Below, one piece after another: positions 7,209-12,376 of a stretch of DNA of 13,555 nucleotides (its first letter is position 1; each line of letters starts with the position of its first letter). The position numbers and the translations under genes are program-made. Source of the DNA: AWTP1-13 sp035762425 (GTDB lineage Bacteria > Pseudomonadota > Alphaproteobacteria > Rhizobiales > Hyphomicrobiaceae). The notes under the pieces were generated by a model. The model was not told the DNA's origin, made no database searches, and saw only the letters and a program-made list of their open reading frames with translations. Location: assembly GCA_035762425.1 (NCBI GenBank), contig DASTOW010000310.1, positions 1-13,555 on the forward strand, given 5' to 3'.

Positions 7209-7697
7209 TCACCGGCGGGGCTCCTCGGCGCGATAGGTCCCCGAGCGGCCACCGGTCTTCTCGACGAGACGGATGTCGGAAAGCACCATGGCTTTGTCGG
7301 CGGCTTTGAGCATGTCGTAGATGGTGAGGCAGGCGACCGATACCGCCGTCAGTGCTTCCATTTCGACGCCGGTCTGGCCGCCCACTTTCACCTCGGCCAT
7401 GACGCGCAGGCCGACCGGATCGCGCGCGGCCTCGAACTCGACAGTGGCCTTCGTGATGGCCAGCGGATGGCAAAGCGGGATCAGCTCGTGCGTCTTCTTC
7501 GCCGCCATGATGCCGGCAATGCGCGCGGTGGCGAGCACGTCGCCCTTCTTGGCGGTGCCGGTTTCGATGAGTGCCAGCGTCTCGGGCGCCATGGCCACGA
7601 AGCCTTCGGCGCGTGCCATGCGTTGGGTGACGGTCTTGTCCGACACGTCAACCATGCGCGCCTCGCCCTTCTCGTTGAGATGGCTGAGCTTGGTCAT
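7209..7697 (-). CDS. moaC: Cyclic pyranopterin monophosphate synthase MoaC
   Basis: Second enzyme of molybdenum cofactor synthesis: it converts the 3',8-cyclo-GTP made by MoaA into cyclic pyranopterin monophosphate. The protein has 162 residues, the same size as E. coli MoaC (161). Visible family features are SHLNEKGEARMVDVSDK at the N-terminus, IPLCHPLAITKATVEF in the middle, GVEMEALTAVSVACLTIYDM with the catalytic Asp, the following LKAADKAM with the catalytic Lys, and the glycine-rich KTGGRSG near the end. The ATG at 7695-7697 starts the conserved MTKLSHLNEKG; the frame continues upstream without MoaC-like sequence. No strong ribosome site is seen. It lies between trpC and moeA. Confidence 0.96.
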   Translation of the reverse strand: MTKLSHLNEKGEARMVDVSDKTVTQRMARAEGFVAMAPETLALIETGTAKKGDVLATARIAGIMAAKKTHELIPLCHPLAITKATVEFEAARDPVGLRVMAEVKVGGQTGVEMEALTAVSVACLTIYDMLKAADKAMVLSDIRLVEKTGGRSGTYRAEEPRR

Positions 7698-7785
7698 GAG
7701 GTTGGGCTGCCGGTGTTCCCACCCCGCTCGTGGGGCATAGACACGGAGTGGCGGATTGCAGAACAATCGACGTCGGGATTGCCCA

Positions 7786-7830
7786 CACCCCTAACCCCTT
7801 CCCACAAGAGGCAGAGGGATTGGGTTGGTG
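7786..7830. repeat. Hairpin-forming repeat between trpC and moaC
   Basis: CACC-CCT-AACCC-CTTCCC faces GGGATT-GGGTT-GGTG across a 12-base loop ACAAGAGGCAGA, giving a bulged stem of four, five and four pairs. The wording resembles a C-rich/G-rich intergenic repeat seen widely in rhizobial genomes, as I recall it. It is in the 151-bp gap downstream of trpC, where it may mark a transcript end or stabilise the trpC mRNA end. No T-run is present. Confidence 0.5.
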
Positions 7831-7848
7831 GTTTCGGCGGGCCCGTCA

Positions 7849-8649
7849 TCACGTCGCTCCGCTGCCCAGCAGCGCGCGGGTGGCGGCGGCGACGTCGGCC
7901 TGACGCATCAGGCTCTCGCCGACCAGGAACGCATTGACGCCGACCTTGGCCAGGCGCTGCAGGTCGGCGTGACTGTTTATGCCGCTCTCCGCGATGATGA
8001 TGCGGTTCTTCGGAACCCGCGGCGCGAGCTTCTCGGTCGTCTGCAGGGTCGTGTTGAACGTCTTGAGATCGCGGTTGTTGATGCCGATCAGGCGGCAGTC
8101 GAGCATGAGGGCGCGATCGAGTTCGTGCTCGTCGTGCACTTCGGCGATGGCGTCCATGCCCCAGGCCTTGGCATAGGCGCAGAGCGTGCCGGCCATCACG
8201 TCATCGACGGCTGCCATGATGATCAAGATGCAGTCGGCGCCCCAGGCCCGCGATTGCGCCACCTGGTAGCGGTCGAGCATGAAGTCCTTGCGGATCGCTG
8301 GCAGCAGGGTCGCCGCGCGCGCTTGGCGCAGATGCTCCGGCGTGCCCTGGAACGAGGGTCCGTCGGTCAGCACGGATAGGCAGGCGGCGCCTCCCGCTTC
8401 GTAGGCTTTGGCGTGCGCCGGTGGATCAAAATCTGGCCGGATCAGGCCCTTGGAGGGGCTCGCCTTCTTGATCTCGGCGATCAGCGCGAATTGGCCGGCG
8501 GCCATCTTGGCCTCCAGGGCCTTGGCGAAGGAGCGCACGGGAGGCGCCTTGCGGGCGGCCGCCTCCATCTGCTCCAGCGATTGGGCGGCCTGCGCCTCGG
8601 CAATCTCCTGGCGCTTGTAGGTGGTGATCTTGGTGAGAATGTCGGTCAT
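7849..8649 (-). CDS. trpC: Indole-3-glycerol phosphate synthase
   Basis: Tryptophan synthesis enzyme of 266 residues; a beta/alpha barrel that closes the ring of CdRP to give indole-3-glycerol phosphate. Catalytic and phosphate-binding motifs are present in order: AEIKKASPSKG (58-68), RKDFM (120-124), AEVHDEHE (169-176), GINNRDLKTF (189-198), AESGI (220-224) and FLVGESLMR (241-249). It is a single-function enzyme without a PRAI (TrpF) domain. The ATG at 8647-8649 begins the conserved MTDILTKI; AGGA lies unusually close upstream. In many relatives trpG and trpD precede it; here a GNAT gene on the same strand lies upstream instead, 96 bp away. Confidence 0.97.
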   Translation of the reverse strand: MTDILTKITTYKRQEIAEAQAAQSLEQMEAAARKAPPVRSFAKALEAKMAAGQFALIAEIKKASPSKGLIRPDFDPPAHAKAYEAGGAACLSVLTDGPSFQGTPEHLRQARAATLLPAIRKDFMLDRYQVAQSRAWGADCILIIMAAVDDVMAGTLCAYAKAWGMDAIAEVHDEHELDRALMLDCRLIGINNRDLKTFNTTLQTTEKLAPRVPKNRIIIAESGINSHADLQRLAKVGVNAFLVGESLMRQADVAAATRALLGSGAT

Positions 8650-8745
8650 GGTCCTGAGATTACGACGAGCGTGGCGCCGTTGCTACCGTTGCCGGCGAAA
8701 GCACCGGCTGCCCTTACAACGCGGGGCGTGCCGTTCGGTGCCGAT

Positions 8746-9336
8746 TTACGCGGACTTCACCATCAGCACCCAGTCGGTGCCGGGTGCAACCCAGTCCTCC
8801 TTCACTTTTTTGCGCCGGGCCTGCTCTGTATAGCCGCAGCGCTGATAGAGGCGAAGCGCACCGGAATTTGCGTCGCACACGATGATGCTAAGGCCCCGTC
8901 GCGTCTCGCTGGCAGCGATGCGGTCGGCGATGCCGAGCAGCGCACGGCCCTGCCCCTTGCCGCGGTGCTCGGGGTAGGCGGCCAGCACGTTCACATACCA
9001 GGTGCCGGGCGCCAGGTTCTCCAGTTCCTGCAGCGGCACGAACATCGGTGGCATGTCCTGGGAGATGGGCTGCGGTGCATCGGGCAGGGCGTAGCCGATC
9101 AGAGCCGCGGTGACCTGCCCGGCGGGTTCTTCGACCACGACGGCGTTGCGATAGGAGAAGCTGCCTGTCTCGCGGCGAGCCCGCTCGCGGCCGATCTGCC
9201 AGGCGTCGCCATCAGGGCCGGCGATGCGCGTCCATACGTGCAACGCCAGACCTTCGCTGGCGAAATGCACGAGATCGGCGAGCGCCGCGGCATCGCCGCG
9301 CGTGGCAGGTCGGAAGGGTGGCTGGAGTTCAATCAT
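8746..9336 (-). CDS. GNAT-family N-acetyltransferase
   Basis: Probable acetyl-CoA-dependent acetyltransferase of 196 residues; the acceptor is unknown. The GNAT fold shows at FRPATRGDAAALADLV (8-23), then VNVLAAYPEHRGKGQGRALL (115-134) containing the acetyl-CoA pyrophosphate loop R-G-K-G-Q-G (125-130), and motif B in NSGALRLYQRCGYTE (157-171). An inserted, rather acidic and proline-rich segment at 84-112 may shape the acceptor site. The ATG at 9334-9336 is preferred because the fold starts just after it; an in-frame ATG further up would add 25 residues that overlap the divergent control region. It is divergent from the thioesterase gene. Confidence 0.87.
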   Translation of the reverse strand: MIELQPPFRPATRGDAAALADLVHFASEGLALHVWTRIAGPDGDAWQIGRERARRETGSFSYRNAVVVEEPAGQVTAALIGYALPDAPQPISQDMPPMFVPLQELENLAPGTWYVNVLAAYPEHRGKGQGRALLGIADRIAASETRRGLSIIVCDANSGALRLYQRCGYTEQARRKKVKEDWVAPGTDWVLMVKSA

Positions 9337-9467
9337 GGACTTTCTTGTCCCTGCTGGCTCGCCGAAGCGAGCATTGGCATAAGCGTCTAGCGGCAATGCA
9401 ATAGCATGCATTGTGCCATGCAAGGGCGCGGGGCACAGTTCGGAGCGACAATTGGGATGGACGCAAC
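9337..9467. promoter_or_regulatory. Divergent control region with two inverted repeats
   Basis: This 131-bp gap must drive the GNAT gene leftward and the thioesterase gene rightward. It holds a perfect hairpin GCTCGC-CGAA-GCGAGC (9357-9372). It also holds CAATGCA (9394-9400) and TGCATTG (9407-9413), a perfect 20-bp palindrome with a 6-base spacer that looks like an operator. I could not fix a -10/-35 pair in either direction. No regulator gene lies nearby. Confidence 0.5.
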
Positions 9468-9902
9468 ATGGCAAACCAGGATGCCGGCTTGGTCACCTAT
9501 CGGGGTGCGGTCTATCCCGCCCACTGCGATCATATTGGCCATATGAACGTCGCCACCTACGTTTCCAAGTTCGACGAGGCGAGCTGGAGTTTCTTCTGCG
9601 CGCTCCGCCTGACGCCGTCCTACCTACGTGCCGATCGCTTCGGCATGGCCGCTGTGCAGCAGAACATTACCTATCGGCAGGAGCTGTTCGCCGGCGACGT
9701 TGTTGAGGTGCGCTCGCGCGTGCTGGAAATCAGCGATAAGCGCATCCGCTTCGAGCACACCATGTACAACGTGGAGCGCGGCGAGATTGCCGCAGCGACT
9801 GAGATCACCGCCGTGCATCTCGACAAGGTCGCACACAAGGCCTGTCCGTTCCCTGCTACGGTGCGCGAGATGGCGCAGGCGCTACTGGCGAGCGGCGGCT
9901 AG
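9468..9902 (+). CDS. Hotdog-fold acyl-CoA thioesterase (4HBT/YbgC-like)
   Basis: Likely cytoplasmic thioesterase of 144 residues that hydrolyses an acyl-CoA or related thioester. The N-terminal motif YPAHCDHIGHMNVATYVSKF (16-35) carries the catalytic Asp21 and the H-M-N turn of 4-hydroxybenzoyl-CoA thioesterase-like proteins. The Q-N-I-T-Y-R-Q-E-L-F segment (65-74) and E-I-T-A-V-H (112-117) complete the hotdog sheet. The ATG at 9468 follows a weak GGGATGG. The upstream extension to 9411 needs a TTG start and crosses the palindrome, so it is unlikely. The substrate cannot be inferred. Its stop is five bases before the next gene, so the two are one operon. Confidence 0.87.
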   Translation: MANQDAGLVTYRGAVYPAHCDHIGHMNVATYVSKFDEASWSFFCALRLTPSYLRADRFGMAAVQQNITYRQELFAGDVVEVRSRVLEISDKRIRFEHTMYNVERGEIAAATEITAVHLDKVAHKACPFPATVREMAQALLASGG

Positions 9903-9907
9903 ACCAG

Positions 9908-10657
9908 ATGGCGCCGGCAGTTCTCGCCATCATCGCGGTGACCATCGCGGTCACGTCCTTCATTTCGGGCATCTTCGGGATGGCGGGCGGCATCATCCTG
10001 CTCGGCGTGCTGCTGCTGTTTCTCGATGTTGCGCCGGCCATGATGCTGTTCGGCACCATCCAGATGGCGTCCAACGGGTGGCGGTCGGTGCTCTGGCTGC
10101 GCTACGTCGACTGGAGCATCGTGTGGCGCTACCTGATAGGATCGACGCTGATGTTTCTGGCGCTGCGCTCGGTGGCGATCATCCCGAGCAAGGCAGTGAT
10201 CTACCTCGGGCTGGGGCTCATCCCATTCGCCGCCGATTTCCTGCCCAAGCGCCTGACACCCGACATCACGCGACCCGGCGCGCCCTACATCTGCGGCGCC
10301 TTCATCATCCTATTGCAACTGCTCGCCGGTGCAGCCGGTCATATCCTCGATGTGTTCTTCCAGAAGAGCCGGATGGACCGCAAATCGATCGTCGCCACCA
10401 AGGCGGTGACGCAGGTGGCGGGCCACTTCTACCGCATCATCTACTTCGGTTCGTTCGCAGCCACCTTCGATGAAAGCATTCCACTATGGGCCTATGTGGT
10501 GGCGATCGGCCTGGCGTTTGCGGGCACTTCGACGGCGGCGCTAATATTGCACCGCATGACGGATGAGGGCTTTCGCATGTGGAGCCGGCGCGTGACCATC
10601 GGCGTGAGCGTGACGTATCTGGCGCGCGGGTTGTGGCTGGTCGCCGTGCCGGCTTAG
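9908..10657 (+). CDS. TSUP-family transporter (TauE/SafE-type)
   Basis: Inner-membrane protein of 249 residues in the family that exports sulfite, sulfoacetate or related organic anions. The first repeat starts with the glycine-rich GIFGMAGGIILLG (21-33), a TSUP signature. Hydrophobic segments lie at about 5-40, 42-56, 72-92, 94-110, 127-146, 192-218 and 229-247, consistent with seven or eight spans. The central loop at 147-170 is basic. In family members the second repeat usually has a second glycine motif; here A-G-H-F-Y-R (171-176) stands in that place. The ATG is five bases after the thioesterase stop, with coupling likely. Substrate is unknown; pairing with a thioesterase suggests an organic acid, but that is a guess. 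Confidence 0.85.
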   Translation: MAPAVLAIIAVTIAVTSFISGIFGMAGGIILLGVLLLFLDVAPAMMLFGTIQMASNGWRSVLWLRYVDWSIVWRYLIGSTLMFLALRSVAIIPSKAVIYLGLGLIPFAADFLPKRLTPDITRPGAPYICGAFIILLQLLAGAAGHILDVFFQKSRMDRKSIVATKAVTQVAGHFYRIIYFGSFAATFDESIPLWAYVVAIGLAFAGTSTAALILHRMTDEGFRMWSRRVTIGVSVTYLARGLWLVAVPA

Positions 10658-10662
10658 CCGGC
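10648..10662 (+). terminator. Small hairpin on the TSUP stop codon
   Basis: GCCGGC-TTA-GCCGGC forms a six-pair stem with a three-base loop that includes part of the stop codon (TAG, 10655-10657). There is no T-run. Together with the larger palindromic element just downstream it may end the transcript or protect its 3' end. Confidence 0.35.
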
Positions 10663-10670
10663 CTACGTCC

Positions 10671-10758
10671 GTCATCCCGGTCGTCGCTGCGCGACGTCCG
10701 GGATCGCGTAGTGTGGCGCCTTGGTTCCCGGATGCGCCGAGGCGCGCTCCGGCATGAC
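10671..10758. repeat. Palindromic intergenic repeat, copy 2 (complete, with inverted ends)
   Basis: The 88-bp element opens with GTCAT-C-CCGG (10671-10680) and closes with CCGG-C-ATGAC (10749-10758), perfect inverted ends. Inside, ATCCCGG-T-CGTCGC pairs with GCGACG-T-CCGGGAT around TGC with one mismatch (10674-10704), and a second stem includes GCGCC-GA-GGCGC (10734-10745). It fills the space between convergent genes. It has no coding capacity, so it resembles a REP/BIME or MITE-like unit moved by a protein encoded elsewhere. Its left arm matches the element at 7089. Confidence 0.75.
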
Positions 10759-10764
10759 AGCCTG

Positions 10765-11343
10765 CTAGCCGCCGCGGGCGCCGAGGGACACGAAGCGCGG
10801 TCCGATGTCGACGTGGATGTGGCTCATGCCGCTGTATGTCATGGTGCCGCCCGACTTGTGGTTGGCGATCAGCCAGCGCACCACCGCACCCTTGCGGCCG
10901 CCGGCATTGAAGTCGACGGCGTTGCCGCTGGCGTGCTTGGAGATCCGCCCCGAGCCGGCAATGCGCGCACCTGGCCGGCAGGTTGAGATGATCTGCATGG
11001 CACCGAACTGCGCCTCGATGCGGCCGAGCAGCGCCCGCGCCGCCGGTGTCAGGCAACCGCGTGAGGAACCTGCCGAAGCGGACCGCGACGAGCCGCCGCG
11101 GCGCGCATAGCTGCGCTGCTTGCCGGATTTGGCCGCATAGCGCTTGCCTGAACGCTTGCCAGCATGGCGGCGATAGGTGCGCCTGCGCTCATATCCCCCA
11201 TCATCGTTGGAATACGAGTTATTGGAGTAGCGGGAGCCGTAGTAGCCCTCGTGGGGGCGCGCCTCGGCTGCGGTTGCCAGCATGCCGAGGGCCAGCGCGC
11301 CGAACGCAAATCCGGCGGTGGCGGTGATGAGCCGCTTACTCAT
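10765..11343 (-). CDS. Exported M15-type (DUF882/YcbK-like) peptidase with basic linker
   Basis: Periplasmic protein of 192 residues, probably a zinc peptidase acting on peptidoglycan peptides. Residues 1-28 are a signal peptide ending ATAAEA. Residues 30-96 are a low-complexity linker, with about sixteen Arg/Lys and no acidic residue between 53 and 96. The catalytic domain (97-192) has SKHASGNAVD (135-144) with zinc ligands His137 and Asp144, and HIHVD (175-179) with His177 as third ligand. Cys97 and Cys122 could form a disulfide. AGGAGAG lies just upstream of the ATG at 11341-11343. Relatives are usually called D-Ala-D-Ala carboxypeptidase-like or DUF882; true substrate is unknown. The basic linker may bind the wall or anionic lipid (inference). 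Confidence 0.85.
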   Translation of the reverse strand: MSKRLITATAGFAFGALALGMLATAAEARPHEGYYGSRYSNNSYSNDDGGYERRRTYRRHAGKRSGKRYAAKSGKQRSYARRGGSSRSASAGSSRGCLTPAARALLGRIEAQFGAMQIISTCRPGARIAGSGRISKHASGNAVDFNAGGRKGAVVRWLIANHKSGGTMTYSGMSHIHVDIGPRFVSLGARGG

Positions 11344-11685
11344 GTACTCTCCTGGGTTTTTCAGTTGCAGGTGTGCCGGCCGGGACGTCAGGCCCTAGGC
11401 CTTCCCCCGGAGGCGCTTACAGTGACAGCCCGGCACGCAGCCTGCTCGCAGACGCGCGCACCGGCCCCGCTGCCCTTCCCTCACCGACCGATTCCGTGGA
11501 TGTTGCGCGCCCGGCTCCCCCTTGGCGCCAACTGGACCGATCTTCAGGTGGCAGCTCTACTGGGCGCGCCATGTGGCGAGAATTAGGCCGTATTTGCTCG
11601 CCAAATGCGAGTGCGTTGTTTGCCCCGCACAAGGCGCTCAGTTTGGCTATTGTGCGCCAACCGCTGCCGCATAAGGGTTTCGTCC
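11344..11685. other. Divergent intergenic region, peptidase / small basic protein
   Basis: These 342 bp hold the promoters of two divergent genes. The clearest structure is TGGCGAG (11574-11580) and CTCGCCA (11597-11603), a perfect 7-bp inverted repeat around 16 bases. Open frames here have no recognisable protein and I treat them as noise. I could not place a convincing -35/-10 pair. Confidence 0.5.
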
Positions 11686-12081
11686 GTGCAACTTGCTCCG
11701 CTGCGCTTCACGAAAATCGAAGGTACCACCGTCGCCGTCAACGTCGCGTCGGCTGCCGAGGCCAAGGCAGCGCTGAAGGAATTGCGGCACAAGAAGCGCG
11801 AGCTGAAATTCGTGCGCGGCGCTCTTGCCAAACAATACAAGGCCGCAAAGGCCAAGCGTCCACGCAAAGGCAAGGCAGAGCCGAGCGGCGTTGCCACCTT
11901 CCTCGACGACGTGCGCTGGGGCTTTGGCAAAATGCTAGACGGGAAGCCCGAGCCTAAACCGCCTGCGCGACCACCGACGCTCGCCGAGATCGAGCACGAG
12001 ATGCGCAGCATCGACGAGATCATGCACAACATCGACGGCTGCATCCTGCAGCTGCAGGGCAAGCTGCTCGCGCACGAGTGA
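11686..12081 (+). CDS. Small lysine-rich protein of unknown function
   Basis: Unrecognised protein of 131 residues. Residues 1-20 look like a short beta-hairpin. Residues 21-60 form a strongly basic predicted helix: 15 of the 35 residues from 31 to 65 are Lys or Arg. A central segment GVATFLDDVRWGFGKML (68-84) looks amphipathic. A proline-rich hinge PEPKPPARPPT (89-99) follows. The last 30 residues are an acidic helix with heptad-like Ile/Met/Leu spacing (EIEHEMRSIDEIMHNIDG, 101-118), a likely coiled coil. There is no signal peptide. The GTG at 11686 is chosen because AAGGG (11673-11677) precedes it and the upstream part to 11605 is Cys/Arg-rich and out of character. A nucleic-acid or membrane-surface role would fit the charge pattern but is not shown. 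Confidence 0.65.
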   Translation: MQLAPLRFTKIEGTTVAVNVASAAEAKAALKELRHKKRELKFVRGALAKQYKAAKAKRPRKGKAEPSGVATFLDDVRWGFGKMLDGKPEPKPPARPPTLAEIEHEMRSIDEIMHNIDGCILQLQGKLLAHE

Positions 12082-12376
12082 TTTGCTTGGCCGACCCTTA
12101 GTGGTTGCCCACGACTATGATCGCAACACAGGCGCAGCGAAGGGGCATTGTGAAGCATTGCCTCGCCAGCTTGCACCTTTCCTTGCGTCACCAGTCGTGG
12201 CACAGGAGTCCTCGGCGCCTACAAGACAACGATGCGTGCGCTACACGGTTTGTGATCTGGGGCCAATGCCACATGCCGTTGCGTTCCCCGTATGACTTTT
12301 CGCAATGACCTGCGGGCCGAACCCCTGGTTTGGCTCATGCCTGCTATTCACCCATTTGCTACGAGGGAGTTTCACT
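12082..12376. other. Intergenic region before the exported protein gene
   Basis: This 295-bp gap contains no credible gene, tRNA or long repeat. Its composition is less GC-rich than the flanking genes. The only ribosome site is GAGGGAG (12363-12369) for the next gene. No promoter can be fixed by eye. Confidence 0.5.

Noticed and set aside
6933..7937. Long plus-strand open frame (334 codons) across moeA start, moaC and the gaps
   Set aside because: It lies opposite well-supported moaC and moeA and has no recognisable domain; it is a GC-rich shadow frame.
8413..9390. Plus-strand open frame of 325 codons opposite trpC and the GNAT gene
   Set aside because: Both opposite genes carry full family motifs; this frame has none and crosses their intergenic gap.
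9337..9474. N-terminal extension of the GNAT protein
   Set aside because: It would read through the hairpin and palindrome of the divergent control region, and the fold begins right after the ATG at 9334-9336.
11583..12203. Minus-strand frame of 206 codons opposite the lysine-rich protein
   Set aside because: No ribosome site or family features and a Ser/Cys/Arg-rich composition typical of shadow frames. The plus-strand frame has a ribosome site and ordered helix patterns, though neither is certain.
12082..12376. Possible tRNA or small RNA in the gap
   Set aside because: I looked for cloverleaf arms, a CCA end and strong stems and found none.
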